From the NCBI GenBank assembly GCA_942493375.1, contig OW818698.1, positions 4,278,001-4,342,000 of the forward strand: DNA of 64,000 nucleotides. The letters are read 5' to 3'. The position numbers and the translations under genes are program-made. Position 1 is the stretch's first letter, and the number at the start of each line of letters is the position of its first letter. This DNA comes from G942493375 sp942493375 (GTDB taxonomy: Bacteria > Armatimonadota > UBA5829). The notes beneath the pieces are model-generated. The model saw nothing but the letters and a program-made list of their open reading frames with translations, ran no database searches and had not been told where the DNA came from. Shown here piece after piece: positions 1-9,571 of the stretch.

Positions 1-120
1 ATTTTGCAGAAGATTAGCAATTGCAAATCACGAGCAAAAGAGATAACCAATAAACCCGAAGGAATGCACTCTATCTACAGACAAGTAAATAATAATTCTG
101 ATCTTGGGAGAGATATTTGA
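1..120 (+). CDS. possible C-terminal tail of a gene cut by the window edge
   Basis: Frame 1 is open from the first base to a TGA at 118-120, about 39 codons, while the other two plus frames close early. The stop overlaps the TTG start of the next gene (TTGA), an arrangement typical of translational coupling. The tail is hydrophilic, with no recognisable motif. An open stretch this short can arise by chance, so the call rests mainly on the start/stop overlap. Confidence 0.35.
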   Translation: MLQKISNCKSRAKEITNKPEGMHSIYRQVNNNSDLGRDI

Positions 121-710
121 AGACACTGCTTCTGCGCTGCGCTACGCTCTTGATGTGGATATGCATAACTGTAATATGCTCAGTACTGTATGGCATTATC
201 AATGACCAGATTACTGCGACAATCTCTCCTGAATACTACAGCGTATATAAACACCGCCAGTTTTCGCCTGCCCTGGAGATGTTCGGGTTGATGGATGCTC
301 CGATGCGGGTTCAGGCGGTTGTTATTGGCACACTTGCTACCTGGTGGTATGGGCTGTTTCTGGGGATCATGCTGGGGATAAGCAGCATGGTCGGACGATA
401 TGCTCCACTAACCACCTTGCAATATATCCGGATTGTAGGAGCTGTGATGGCTTTTACATTGGTAGTCTCGGTGATATTTGGTCTTACAGCTTATATAGTT
501 GAACCACTTGTAAATCCAACAGCTGCCAGCAGGCCATTTTTAACCGGTATTGCTGATATCCGCAGTGCCTACTCTGTCGGTAACTGGCACAATGGATCAT
601 ATCTGGCAGCACTGATTGCAACTTTTATCGCAAGCTTCTGGGCTCAGAAAAAGCGAAGGGTAACAGCTCTGGCTGTAACATCCAAAACCTCTGAAAATAT
701 GCTACCCTAA
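117..710 (+). CDS. small polytopic membrane protein, unknown function
   Basis: A 197-residue protein with about four hydrophobic segments (roughly residues 5-27, 66-90, 104-128 and 161-175) and a basic tail (QKKRR near 177-181), so the C-terminus is probably cytoplasmic. A hydrophilic loop of about 35 residues lies between the first two helices. The TTG start at 117 follows a GGGAG ribosome site at 106-110 and overlaps a possible upstream stop codon. I do not recognise the family. It precedes a fucosidase gene by 61 bases, but nothing in its sequence links it to glycan metabolism. Confidence 0.7.
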   Translation: MKTLLLRCATLLMWICITVICSVLYGIINDQITATISPEYYSVYKHRQFSPALEMFGLMDAPMRVQAVVIGTLATWWYGLFLGIMLGISSMVGRYAPLTTLQYIRIVGAVMAFTLVVSVIFGLTAYIVEPLVNPTAASRPFLTGIADIRSAYSVGNWHNGSYLAALIATFIASFWAQKKRRVTALAVTSKTSENMLP

Positions 711-771
711 GGTATTGATGCATGTTGGCTACTATTTCAATACTCACATATAATTTCGGAGAGTAAACAAT

Positions 772-2097
772 ATGAGTATCAAGGTGTTGACAATGATGAT
801 GACTATGCTTGCTTGTATACAGCTTGTTAGCAACGCTTCAACTTCCACTGACGAAAATAGTGTTCTTGGGCCAACAAAGCATAAAAATGCTCAGTGGTTC
901 CCTAAAGCCGGTTTGGGCCTCTTTATGCACTGGGGCATTCACAGTGTGGATGGTATTCAACCTTCCTGGGCGATGATCAAGAACTATCCAGCAAGTGATC
1001 CTGCTGATTACCATACATTGCCAGATTACTATGCACTGGCGAAAAAGTTTGACCCGCAAAACTATGACCCGGATAAGTGGATTGCAGCGGCAAAAAAAGC
1101 CGGGTTTACTTATGCTGTCCTAACGAGCAAGCATCACGATGGCTATGCTCTCTGGCCCACCAAATATGGTGACATGAGCACCAAACAGTATATAGGTGGC
1201 AGGGATTTACTCAAACCTTATGTTGATGCCTGCAGAAAATACGGCTTAAAGGTTGGCTACTACTTTTCACCTACAGACTGGCACTACCCGAATTATCCCG
1301 TAGGCGATGTTGATTTTGATTACAACAACCGCGGCAAATACCACGAAGTAGATCCAGCTGTGAACCAGAAGAGATTCGACGACTTCTACGCTTATACAAT
1401 GGGGCAGATAGAGGAACTGTTGACCAGATACGGTAAGATAGACATTCTCTGGTTCGACGGAATGGGCTGGAATGGTATTAATGATATCCATACAAAAGAG
1501 ACATATACTCGAATACGTAAACTCCAACCTGGTATTATAACCAACAATCGGTGGAGCGGTGAGGCAGGCGATTATGGCACTCCGGAGTGCAATCTTCCTG
1601 AGCAAAGACCATCAGGCTGGTGGGAAGCATGTTTTACCTGGAACGGCCACTGGGGCTATAATCCTACTCGAAAGTTTGAATCAAACGCATGGGTGCTGCA
1701 GACTCTCATAACCTGCCGCAAGTGGGGAGGTAATCTGCTGCTGAATTGTGGGCCAGCTCCTGATGGCACGATGCCTGCCGAGTTCTATGAACGCTGTGAT
1801 GAACTAGCTGCCTGGATGAAACACAGCAAGTCATCAATAATTGGTGCCGGACCAACTCCGGGTGATGACCTGAGCAACGTGCCTATAACTACCGGCAGGA
1901 AGATATGGTATCTGCATGTTCAGCCTGCGTTTAAAGATTTGAGTGTAGTGCTAAAAGATCAGCGAACCCCTAAGCATATAAAGGTCATGCGGACAAAACT
2001 CAAACTGCCATATACGAATGATAATGGTCAGATAAAGATAGACATCTCCGGAATGGAACGCACCAGTCTGGATGACGTTATTGTTGTCAGCTGGTAA
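772..2097 (+). CDS. secreted alpha-L-fucosidase, GH29 family
   Basis: Expected to hydrolyse terminal alpha-L-fucose from glycans by the retaining mechanism. A signal peptide covers about residues 1-22, so it acts outside the cytoplasm. GH29 hallmarks are the WGIHS strand near residue 54, the HHDGYALW motif starting at H121, and ILWFDG, where D229 aligns with the family nucleophile. Length (441 aa) matches the catalytic TIM barrel with only a short C-terminal sheet and no added carbohydrate-binding module. The start is supported by GGAGAG at 758-763. A DUF4838 gene follows 25 bases downstream and is probably co-transcribed. The family is clear; substrate linkage cannot be read from sequence. 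Confidence 0.92.
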   Translation: MSIKVLTMMMTMLACIQLVSNASTSTDENSVLGPTKHKNAQWFPKAGLGLFMHWGIHSVDGIQPSWAMIKNYPASDPADYHTLPDYYALAKKFDPQNYDPDKWIAAAKKAGFTYAVLTSKHHDGYALWPTKYGDMSTKQYIGGRDLLKPYVDACRKYGLKVGYYFSPTDWHYPNYPVGDVDFDYNNRGKYHEVDPAVNQKRFDDFYAYTMGQIEELLTRYGKIDILWFDGMGWNGINDIHTKETYTRIRKLQPGIITNNRWSGEAGDYGTPECNLPEQRPSGWWEACFTWNGHWGYNPTRKFESNAWVLQTLITCRKWGGNLLLNCGPAPDGTMPAEFYERCDELAAWMKHSKSSIIGAGPTPGDDLSNVPITTGRKIWYLHVQPAFKDLSVVLKDQRTPKHIKVMRTKLKLPYTNDNGQIKIDISGMERTSLDDVIVVSW

Positions 2098-2122
2098 ATA
2101 TTATATTCAGGAGAATGTGTTT

Positions 2123-3949
2123 TTGAGGATTGTAGTCCGAATGCAAATATTGGTATTAGTCTGCTTTAGCCTGTCAGTAGCAGTTAGTATGGCTGCGTTT
2201 GCTTCCAGCAGGAAATCTCAACCCGAACAGGTAAAATATGTGCTTGCTGCAAAGGGTGCCAGCAAGTGGAGAATTGTTGTTAGTGACAAAGCATCACTCT
2301 CTGAAAAGTATGCTGCGAAAGAATTGCAGACGTTTTTCGAGCAGATCAGTGGCGTAAAATTGCCTGTAGTTGACGATAAAGGACAAGTCAGAAAGCAGGA
2401 GTTTATCATTGGGGATAATGCTCATCTTCGCAAGCTCCCTGTAAAGATTGGCTATAAAAAGCTGGGCACGGATGGTTACCAGCTCAGCACGGTCAATGGC
2501 AACATTGTGATTATCGGTGGCAGGGAACGCGGGACTATGTACGGAGTTTATGCATTCCTTGAGCATTACCTGGACTGCCGGTGGTACAGTTCTACAGTAA
2601 GTAAGATTCCTCACAAGCCTGATATCAGCCTTGAGCCTTTCAATGTTACTCAAATCCCGGTGTTTGCCTATCGCGATGTCATGTATTTTGATGCATTTGA
2701 AGGAGATTGGGCTGCCCGGAACAGAGTCTATGGAATTAATGCCCGCTTGCGTCCGGAACAGGGAGGAAGTTACCCGTGGGCTACTCCTCAATGGCATACC
2801 TTCCTTTGGTTGCTTCCTGAGGGAGAATATTTTAAAGACCATCCTGAATACTACTCTCTCATAGCAGAACGAAACATACGCATGCCGCTTAATCTATGCC
2901 TTACAAACGAAGACATGATCAAAGTTGTCACTGAACGGGTTAAGAAATGGATGAGAGAACAGCCGGACAAGCGGTACTTTTCTGTCTCTCAGCCTGACTG
3001 GAACTACAGGTGTTCCTGTGACAAGTGCACTGCAATGAACGACCAGGAGGGTGGTGCTCAGGGAACCAATATCTATTTTGCTAACAAGATAGCTGCAGCG
3101 ATAAAGGACGAGTTTCCACAAAACCGTATAGTCACGTTTGCCTACGCTACTACTTTTTATCCACCAAAGACTATAAAGCCTGCAGACAACGTAGTTATTC
3201 ACTTTGCACCTCTTGAAGGTGATGCTAAGATATCTATAGAGGGTTGGAGCAAGCTGACCAAGAATATCATCGTCTGGGATTATCTGATCGGGTATATGCA
3301 TTTCATAATCCCCTTTCCAAACCTTTATTATATGCAATCAGGCATTCAGACATATGCTGATAAACATGTTATGGGTGAGATGACACAGGCACAATACCAG
3401 GACAATGGGGGAGAGTTTGCTGAGCTTCGAGCTTACATACTTGCCCGGTTGTTGTGGGATCCCAAAACCGATGTGAAGGCGATTATAGATGACTTTGTAT
3501 CCGGCTACTATGGTAAGGCAGCGAAACCCATTAGGGAGTATATAGAGATTCTCAACCGTGATTCTCTACCGGCAAAAATCACCCCGGAAAAGCAGCAGTT
3601 GATAGATAAATGGGCCGATAAATTCAAAGGCTGGTGGACGTTCGGATATCCTGGACTTTATATGAACGACCTGCAGATAACCAGGTATGAAGTGCTGTTA
3701 CAAAAGGCGGAGAAGTTGGCTTCAGATGATCCTTCACTCCTGCTGCGTGTCCGCATCGCTCATTTGCCAATACAGACGATACAGATGCACATACTAGCCA
3801 AAGATGACCCTAAACGCGCAGAAGTGATCAGCAGATACTTTGACACAATAGCAGTCTACAATGCTGCCAACGTCAACACAGGTCGCAAGATATGGCGTTA
3901 TGGTGAGTGGAAGTCCATGGATGAGTTTAAGGCAAGTTTAAGTCAGTAG
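2123..3949 (+). CDS. secreted DUF4838 protein, alpha-glucuronidase-like
   Basis: The N-terminal part (about residues 30-165) matches the small alpha/beta domain found before alpha-glucuronidase and hexosaminidase barrels, including ERGTMYGVYAFLE near 150. The central region is a DUF4838 TIM barrel with a C-x-C-x2-C cluster (C297, C299, C302), also present in the paralogue at 9572. The chosen start is TTG 2123, 9 bases after AGGAG (2109-2113). It gives a basic n-region followed by a clean signal peptide. ATG 2141 is possible but has no ribosome site. DUF4838 proteins lie in glycan-degradation loci and are inferred to be glycosidases. This one follows the fucosidase closely. No reaction can be assigned. 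Confidence 0.85.
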   Translation: MRIVVRMQILVLVCFSLSVAVSMAAFASSRKSQPEQVKYVLAAKGASKWRIVVSDKASLSEKYAAKELQTFFEQISGVKLPVVDDKGQVRKQEFIIGDNAHLRKLPVKIGYKKLGTDGYQLSTVNGNIVIIGGRERGTMYGVYAFLEHYLDCRWYSSTVSKIPHKPDISLEPFNVTQIPVFAYRDVMYFDAFEGDWAARNRVYGINARLRPEQGGSYPWATPQWHTFLWLLPEGEYFKDHPEYYSLIAERNIRMPLNLCLTNEDMIKVVTERVKKWMREQPDKRYFSVSQPDWNYRCSCDKCTAMNDQEGGAQGTNIYFANKIAAAIKDEFPQNRIVTFAYATTFYPPKTIKPADNVVIHFAPLEGDAKISIEGWSKLTKNIIVWDYLIGYMHFIIPFPNLYYMQSGIQTYADKHVMGEMTQAQYQDNGGEFAELRAYILARLLWDPKTDVKAIIDDFVSGYYGKAAKPIREYIEILNRDSLPAKITPEKQQLIDKWADKFKGWWTFGYPGLYMNDLQITRYEVLLQKAEKLASDDPSLLLRVRIAHLPIQTIQMHILAKDDPKRAEVISRYFDTIAVYNAANVNTGRKIWRYGEWKSMDEFKASLSQ

Positions 3950-3980
3950 GCATATACAAATATAATCCACTCGATATATG

Positions 3981-4352
3981 CTAAAATTGCCCGGTTCTTA
4001 TGAGTACTAATGTGCACGCTTCCTGAACCTGGATTCCGGCTTCCTGGCACTTTTTAGTTAGTGTCTCATTTTCAGCTCCCGGGTTCAGGATTACACGGCG
4101 GGGATGGATGCTTATGATGTCATCTATGAGTGGTGTAGAGTTCCTTTCTGACAGGTAGACGGTTATTGTGTCCAGAGGTTCTTGGATTAAATTCAAGTTG
4201 CTGTAGCACTCGATGCCATTAACCAGCTTTTCCGATGGATGCACAGGGAAAACTGGATAACCTGCTTCTTTCAGCATTACTAATGCTTTGTAGGAATAGC
4301 GTTCGGGATTGTTGCTTGCACCTAACACTGCTACATTGTATTTCATAGTCAT
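3981..4352 (-). CDS. CoA-binding domain protein (CoA_binding_2 type)
   Basis: A single-domain Rossmann-like protein of 123 residues. The opening strand and glycine turn VAVLGASNNPERYS (about residues 7-20) and the VFPVHP segment near 34 are typical of the small bacterial CoA-binding proteins related to the N-terminal domain of succinyl-CoA synthetase. A conserved-type cysteine sits near the end in VQEACT. The cellular role of this family is not established. It lies 67 bases downstream of the DUF362 gene on the same strand, so the two may share a transcript, and it converges on the DUF4838 gene. The ribosome site is weak; ATG 4346 is an alternative start. Confidence 0.85.
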   Translation of the reverse strand: MTMKYNVAVLGASNNPERYSYKALVMLKEAGYPVFPVHPSEKLVNGIECYSNLNLIQEPLDTITVYLSERNSTPLIDDIISIHPRRVILNPGAENETLTKKCQEAGIQVQEACTLVLIRTGQF

Positions 4353-4377
4353 ATTCTTGAATACCTAACCTGTTTCC

Positions 4378-4410
4378 AATCTGTATGAATCTGCGAAATC
4401 TGCGGATTAC
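4378..4410. repeat. AATCTG short-period intergenic repeat
   Basis: Three imperfect units beginning AATCTG (AATCTGTATG, AATCTGCGA, AATCTGCGG) run head to tail between the CoA-binding and DUF362 genes. This is one of several short-period intergenic repeats in the window; see also 14598, 15801, 55900 and 55985. Confidence 0.55.
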
Positions 4411-4419
4411 AGGAGTTAT

Positions 4420-5595
4420 TTACCCTAGTTTCTTTGGTTCCCCACCTATTCCGGATACTTTTCTGGTGGCAGCGTCTATTTCTGTGTGGTGTGGGGGGCA
4501 GCCGGGGACGAAACAACCTCCTGATGCAGCAGATTTGGCGCAGTTGCCTATTATTACTGCTTTATCACGCTGCATGATCTCGGTTATTTTACCCAGGACA
4601 AATGTTACGCCATTCAGTTTGTTGCGGTCTTCTCCCATTGAGTAATAGATATGCCTAAACTCAGCCCAGCAGCCGCTGCAGACGTTGTTGCTAATCACTT
4701 CAACTCCCATTTCCTGGTATTGTCTGCAAACTACGGACTCTGCAGTTTCAAAGGGGTGCTTGATTGATTCGATGGGGCAACCGAGGACTTCGATGTCTTT
4801 CAAACTTTTTGGCCCCAGTCCCATTGAAATTCCATACTTCAGGAACTTGATCTGGCTGACTTCGAAACCCATTATGGAGGCTCCCACCATGTCTGTTGCT
4901 AAAGCATTATCTCCGGCGATTATTATGTCCAGCTTTACAGGTGTGCAATCACCAGGCCCAAGTCCTTCACCTGCAGTGGTGCCATCGATTATTACGAGTT
5001 GCGGCTTGATTAGTGAGCACAGGTCGACAATTGCCTGTTCCATGTTTTCTTCGTGGAATCTGATACGTTCGGTAAGTGGTATTACACCTTTGAGGTTCTT
5101 AATACCCATCGTTACCTGAGCCTGATCGTGGGTTTTCATTACCGGGAGATCGATGAATTTATCGACTGAAAGGGCTGTTTTGGATATTTTGACCCGTTTG
5201 ATGACTCGCCCCTGAGGAATGTCGACCTCGATCATTTCATCTTGCATGGTATCGAGTAACCGAACTGAATCTGCAATACCTGCTGTAACCAGAGCATCGT
5301 GGTAGTATTTTCCGCAATGGTTTTCAAAGTTAGGCAGATTTGGATCGTAGACCAGGTCGTTCTCACCAACAATCGGATTTGCCCCAGCTTCGATTACCAG
5401 TTTCGCGACTGCAGCTACGACCTCGGGTGATGTGACGGTGCCGATTTTATAGTTCATAAACAGGCCGTTGGGTTTGATAAGCACGCTCTCACCCGGTTTT
5501 ACGAACTTTTCAATACCCCCGAGCAAGTCCAATGCTTCTTTTACTGCTTCATATGCATCCTGGTTTTTACTGATACTGATCTGATAACTGCTCAT
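4420..5595 (-). CDS. DUF362 domain protein, possible iron-sulfur protein
   Basis: A 391-residue protein with the full DUF362 fold. The N-terminal strand is followed by KPGESVLIKPNG near 36-47. The family motif KTHDQAQVTMGIKNLKG appears in the middle, and a DGTTAGEGLGPG loop follows. The C-terminal part is cysteine-rich (VCSGC, then GNCAKSAASGGC and PGC), which could hold an Fe-S cluster or metal, although the classical 2x[4Fe-4S] ferredoxin pattern is absent. No signal peptide, so cytoplasmic. DUF362 has no settled biochemical role; redox or cofactor-related functions have been suggested. It is divergent from the cupin gene, with a palindromic intergenic region between them. Confidence 0.88.
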   Translation of the reverse strand: MSSYQISISKNQDAYEAVKEALDLLGGIEKFVKPGESVLIKPNGLFMNYKIGTVTSPEVVAAVAKLVIEAGANPIVGENDLVYDPNLPNFENHCGKYYHDALVTAGIADSVRLLDTMQDEMIEVDIPQGRVIKRVKISKTALSVDKFIDLPVMKTHDQAQVTMGIKNLKGVIPLTERIRFHEENMEQAIVDLCSLIKPQLVIIDGTTAGEGLGPGDCTPVKLDIIIAGDNALATDMVGASIMGFEVSQIKFLKYGISMGLGPKSLKDIEVLGCPIESIKHPFETAESVVCRQYQEMGVEVISNNVCSGCWAEFRHIYYSMGEDRNKLNGVTFVLGKITEIMQRDKAVIIGNCAKSAASGGCFVPGCPPHHTEIDAATRKVSGIGGEPKKLG

Positions 5596-5661
5596 ATTAC
5601 ACTCCGGTTAAACACAATGCTCTATGCCAATTCTAAGGCTGGCAATAGGTACTGTCAACCA

Positions 5662-5694
5662 ATGAAACGGTAACTATGCACAATTGTGTTTCAT
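5662..5694. promoter_or_regulatory. nested palindromes between divergent genes, possible operator
   Basis: ATGAAAC (5662-5668) pairs with GTTTCAT (5688-5694), and the second arm shares its edge with a perfect 10-base palindrome CACAATTGTG (5679-5688). It sits between the divergent DUF362 and cupin genes, where an operator would be expected. No regulator gene is adjacent. Confidence 0.35.
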
Positions 5695-5772
5695 GTAGGC
5701 AGATGATTGGAATACTAAGTTTGGTGCATATATGTAAATAGCACTGATGTTTTGATCTATAGGAGGATTAAG

Positions 5773-6111
5773 ATGGAAATTGTAAATGCAAAAACAGCAG
5801 CTTTGGTTGAGAACCCCCATAAAGTGAAGGTTAGTAAGCTCTACGATACTGAGAATGCTCAGGTTATGCATATCACCCTTGAGCCTGGCGAAGCATTGAA
5901 GAAACATGTTACTCCGGTAGATGTGTTCTTCTATGTTCTGGAAGGAAAAGGTGTCGTGGAGATCGGCGATGAGAAACAGGAAGTTGTAAAAGATACTCTA
6001 ATCAACAGCCCGGCAAAGATACCACACTGCTGGTATAACGAAAGCGAAGGCACTCTTAGGATCCTGGTAGCCAAGGTACCCCGACCAGTTCAGGCGACAA
6101 AAATACTGTAA
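5773..6111 (+). CDS. small single-domain cupin
   Basis: A 112-residue cupin whose beta-barrel spans almost the whole protein. The first cupin motif carries HVTPVDVFFYVLEGKG (around residues 47-62) and the second PHCWYNE (around 88-94), so at least two histidines can bind a metal. It could be a sugar isomerase-like enzyme, a dioxygenase-like protein or a small-molecule sensor; single cupins of this size cannot be assigned by sequence. Start ATG 5773 is fixed by a strong AGGAGG at 5761-5766 with a 6-base spacer; an in-frame TTG further upstream would include that ribosome site inside the gene. Confidence 0.85.
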   Translation: MEIVNAKTAALVENPHKVKVSKLYDTENAQVMHITLEPGEALKKHVTPVDVFFYVLEGKGVVEIGDEKQEVVKDTLINSPAKIPHCWYNESEGTLRILVAKVPRPVQATKIL

Positions 6112-6180
6112 TAGCAGGAAGACTGCACCCCATTGTTTAAGAAAACCTCACAGATATTGAAATGACCTTTACTAGCTACT

Positions 6181-6221
6181 ACTGCGGGAACCTGCTTGTA
6201 TAAATACAACGTTTCCGCAGT
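6181..6221. repeat. intergenic hairpin with internal TTGTAT/ATACAA stem
   Basis: ACTGCGGGAA (6181-6190) pairs with TTTCCGCAGT (6212-6221) with one G-U pair, enclosing TTGTAT and ATACAA. It is followed at 6243-6265 by a second hairpin (GTGTAAATGC / GCATTTGCAC) that closely matches one at 48258-48280. The 6112-6307 gap otherwise holds only the ribosome region of the lyase gene. Confidence 0.5.
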
Positions 6222-6307
6222 CTATGCTCCTTTAAAACACAGGTGTAAATGCAAGGCATTTGCACTGGTATACGCTGAATACACGGAAATAGCATAGATG
6301 CAGGCAA

Positions 6308-8611
6308 ATGATTATGTTAAGACTTTCTCTCCTTTTCCAACTCATACTAGCTCTCGTTTTACTATATACCTCTACTTGTTTTGCAGAGACTGACGACTAT
6401 TCAAAGGAAACAAAAGCTATGTTTGATCGTCTTAATGTGGATTATCCCGGTTTGGAAAAAGTTAAAGCTGCTTTGAAGTCTGGGGATTATAAGGCGGCTG
6501 AGGCAGCTTATCTGGATTTCTATAAGACTCGCACTACTCCTGTGCTCTACTGGAAAGACTTGTATCCGGCTATGGATACTTTTCAGGTGCGATCAAGCTA
6601 TTTTGATTTCTTTAAGACTGCTCCGGAGAGGATCACATATAGGGACAGGAATACTCTAAAATATTTAATCAGCAAGGAGAGAGGATATGACTGGGGGAAC
6701 ACTAAACCCAATCAGTATACTCTGGTAAAATTGGCTGATCTGATGCTTCAGAATAAAATCTATCATCCATGGTGGCCCAATGAACCGGTGCAGGATTTGG
6801 GGCCTGACTGGAACTGGGACCATATTCCTGCTGACGGTGACCAGTCCTGGAATTTCCATCTGCATCACCAGGAGTTCCTGCTGGCTCTTGCTCAGGCTTA
6901 CTGGCAGACAGGGGATGAGAAGTATGTTAAGAAGCTGGTGGAAGTTTGGACTGACTGGATCAAGAGAGTAAACCATCCAATCAACCTTTCTCATTTGATC
7001 CAGCCAATACTCTACCAGCAGCTGCTTTCATTTGCTCTGTCCTGGGATGGGTTTACTCCACATGATTTTTGCCTGATACAATCCTGGCTTGCTACTTCGA
7101 ATGCGGATGTCCTGATGGCTGAACCCAGGAGTGGGAACCAGCTTATGGGAACTGCTATTGCGCTTATCTGGCTGGGAGTCGGTATGCCTGAGTTTACGAA
7201 CTCTCAGAGCTGGAGGGATGAGGGATGGAAACGGATGGAGAACTTCCTGGGAGCTGAATCATCATATCCGGATGGTTCGGCTAAGGAAGGGACCTATCAT
7301 TATGCAGTCGGTCCTCACTGGTCAGTATTGGATGGAGTGAAACTTGCCAGAATGAACAAACTGTCTTATCCGGATAGCCTCAAGGAGAAGTTGGTTGACG
7401 CAGCGAGTTTCTTTGCATATACTGCGAAACCTGATGGTAAGTGGGTCTGGACTGGGGACGGAGACAGAGGTACGGCGTTCCCATATGTTATGACGATGGC
7501 AAACCAGGAGAACAGGGAGGACCTGAAGTATATTGCGAGCTTTGGGAAAGAAGGCAGGAAGCCGGAGAAGTTATCGGTGTGGTATCCGTATGTCGGTTAC
7601 TGCACGATGCGGAATTCCTGGAGTAAGAGTTCGAATTACCTGTTCTTTGATGTGGGTCCGGCAGGGATATTGCACCGGCATGCAGACAAGCTTTCTATTG
7701 AAGTTGCCTCTTATGGACGTTCGCTGCTGGAGGATATGGGAATCCACACATATTCTACCGATCCCAGGGAAACCCCTCAGCTGGCGCTGGCATCATCATC
7801 CCGCGCGCATAATACGGTGATAGTGGACGGCAAGTCTCAGACCGATCCGGAAGAGGCAAGCGATACGCCTCTGACTAATCCCTGGACCAGCACTCCAGTA
7901 TTGGATTTCAACATAGGGGATTACTCCGGTCCTTATGTAGATGTACACGGGGAGCAGCAGTTTTATGGAGGTGATATTTCCAATCTGGTTCACCAGCGCA
8001 GTGTGGTGTTTGTTAAGCCTGATTACTGGATCGTGACAGACAGAATACTGCCCAAAGACAAGCCGGATGGCGTTGTACATATATATGAGCAGCTTCATCA
8101 CTTTATACCGATTGAATTGGATCACGATACTGTGACAAATGCCGTCTGGTCGACTACTCCCGGGAAGCCGAATCTGGCTCTGATACCTGTCAATGACCCC
8201 GGATTGCATATTGAGATCGCAGAAGGACGGACAGAACCATACCCCCAGGGGTATTACTATCAGGATACCGGGCAGAGGGTTGTTCCGGCTCCGTGTGTGA
8301 TTTATAGACTTGAACAAGCCACACCTGCGATAATACAGACTGTGCTATATCCACAAAAGAAAGGCCAGAATAATCATCCGAAGGTTGAGCGGATAGGTGA
8401 TCCGAAGGATGGGACCATCAGAGTTACATTTGCTGATGGACGATATGACCTTTACTGTTCACCTGCGTCACCTGGAAAGCATACATTTGGGGAGGTTTCC
8501 TTTGACGGGATTGCTGCATTGGTGAGATTTGATAAGAATGGAAAAGTGCGAGTTTCGGAGGTTGTCGGCAGTAGGAGCATTACTGTCGGAGCGAAGATAT
8601 ATACGAAGTAG
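6308..8611 (+). CDS. secreted heparinase II/III-family polysaccharide lyase
   Basis: A 767-residue protein with a signal peptide (about 1-26), an alpha-helical toroid-like region (about 50-380) and a C-terminal beta-sandwich typical of heparinase II/III proteins. Support includes ILHRHADKLSIEV, with H456 and H458 in the position of the family histidine, the following LLEDMG segment, and RAHNTVIVDG. Members cleave uronic-acid-containing polysaccharides (heparin, alginate and related) by beta-elimination. The exact substrate here is unknown. The start at 6308 has a weak CAGG ribosome site; ATG 6314 is an alternative and leaves the signal peptide intact. The next gene begins 47 bases later on the same strand. 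Confidence 0.88.
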   Translation: MIMLRLSLLFQLILALVLLYTSTCFAETDDYSKETKAMFDRLNVDYPGLEKVKAALKSGDYKAAEAAYLDFYKTRTTPVLYWKDLYPAMDTFQVRSSYFDFFKTAPERITYRDRNTLKYLISKERGYDWGNTKPNQYTLVKLADLMLQNKIYHPWWPNEPVQDLGPDWNWDHIPADGDQSWNFHLHHQEFLLALAQAYWQTGDEKYVKKLVEVWTDWIKRVNHPINLSHLIQPILYQQLLSFALSWDGFTPHDFCLIQSWLATSNADVLMAEPRSGNQLMGTAIALIWLGVGMPEFTNSQSWRDEGWKRMENFLGAESSYPDGSAKEGTYHYAVGPHWSVLDGVKLARMNKLSYPDSLKEKLVDAASFFAYTAKPDGKWVWTGDGDRGTAFPYVMTMANQENREDLKYIASFGKEGRKPEKLSVWYPYVGYCTMRNSWSKSSNYLFFDVGPAGILHRHADKLSIEVASYGRSLLEDMGIHTYSTDPRETPQLALASSSRAHNTVIVDGKSQTDPEEASDTPLTNPWTSTPVLDFNIGDYSGPYVDVHGEQQFYGGDISNLVHQRSVVFVKPDYWIVTDRILPKDKPDGVVHIYEQLHHFIPIELDHDTVTNAVWSTTPGKPNLALIPVNDPGLHIEIAEGRTEPYPQGYYYQDTGQRVVPAPCVIYRLEQATPAIIQTVLYPQKKGQNNHPKVERIGDPKDGTIRVTFADGRYDLYCSPASPGKHTFGEVSFDGIAALVRFDKNGKVRVSEVVGSRSITVGAKIYTK

Positions 8612-8658
8612 TAACAGATAAATCAGATGATCAGAAACAATGTGTAGGAGAAGAATCA

Positions 8659-9552
8659 TTGAATACTCATGAGATAATCAATGAATTAACCAGAAACGAT
8701 TTAGTGTTTCCTGAGCAGGCAATTGCAGAAGCTGTTGAACAGCGTGAAGCGATCACTCCTGAACTATTACGTATCCTCGAGAGTGCAAAGTCTCTAGATT
8801 GGACATCTGCTGACTACTCTCATTATACGGGGCATATTTATGCAATGTATCTATTGGCACAGTTTCGTGAGCAACAGGCTTATCCAATATTGATAGACCT
8901 GATTAGCTCAGATCAGAAAATGGTAGATAGAGCCCTTGGTGATATTATCACAGAATCATTGGGGCGCATGCTTGCATCAGTTTATGACGGCGACATAGAG
9001 CCGATATATAGAGTAATCGAGAACCCAGGCTTAAACGAATATGTACGCGGTGCAGCTATTCGCGCCATAATCATTCTGGTAGCTCGAGGAGTCAAAACAC
9101 GCGAAGAAGCTATGACATATTTCCATAGCTTATTTGATGGGAAATTGGAACGTAAACATTCCGATGTATGGGCTTCTCTGGTAGATAGTTGTAATGAAAT
9201 GTATCCGGAAGAATTAATAGATGATATCAAGAAAGCTTATTCTGACGGATTTGTAAGTGGTTTCTATACAGGATGGGAGGAGACTGAATACAAGCTCCGA
9301 CTGGGTAAGGATCGCACCTTAGCAAGTCTCGCGAGTGATTCTCATTATAAATTTATTGAAGACACTGATAAGGAATTGTCCGGCTGGTACTGCTTTACTG
9401 ATGCATATAGAGCATCCTTGTCTAAACCTAAAGCTCCAAAGTTAGAGCAACCAGCGAAGCAAGTCCAGTGGAAAGCCGAACCTAAAACAGGACGCAATGA
9501 ACCATGTCCATGCGGTAGTGGAAAGAAATATAAGAAGTGCTGCGGAGCTTGA
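8659..9552 (+). CDS. DUF1186 protein with C-terminal SEC-C zinc motif
   Basis: A 297-residue cytoplasmic protein, mostly alpha-helical (DUF1186-like, about 1-230), ending in a SEC-C motif. C283, C285, C294 and C295 form the CxC-x8-CC zinc ligands within PCPCGSGKKYKKCC. SEC-C occurs at the end of SecA and in many otherwise unrelated proteins, where it binds zinc and may mediate protein or ribosome contacts. The start TTG 8659 follows AGGAG at 8646-8650. It sits between the lyase and a DUF4838 gene, yet nothing suggests a role in sugar metabolism. Function unknown; family assignment is good. Confidence 0.85.
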   Translation: MNTHEIINELTRNDLVFPEQAIAEAVEQREAITPELLRILESAKSLDWTSADYSHYTGHIYAMYLLAQFREQQAYPILIDLISSDQKMVDRALGDIITESLGRMLASVYDGDIEPIYRVIENPGLNEYVRGAAIRAIIILVARGVKTREEAMTYFHSLFDGKLERKHSDVWASLVDSCNEMYPEELIDDIKKAYSDGFVSGFYTGWEETEYKLRLGKDRTLASLASDSHYKFIEDTDKELSGWYCFTDAYRASLSKPKAPKLEQPAKQVQWKAEPKTGRNEPCPCGSGKKYKKCCGA

Positions 9553-9571
9553 AATAATAGGGATGTATTAA

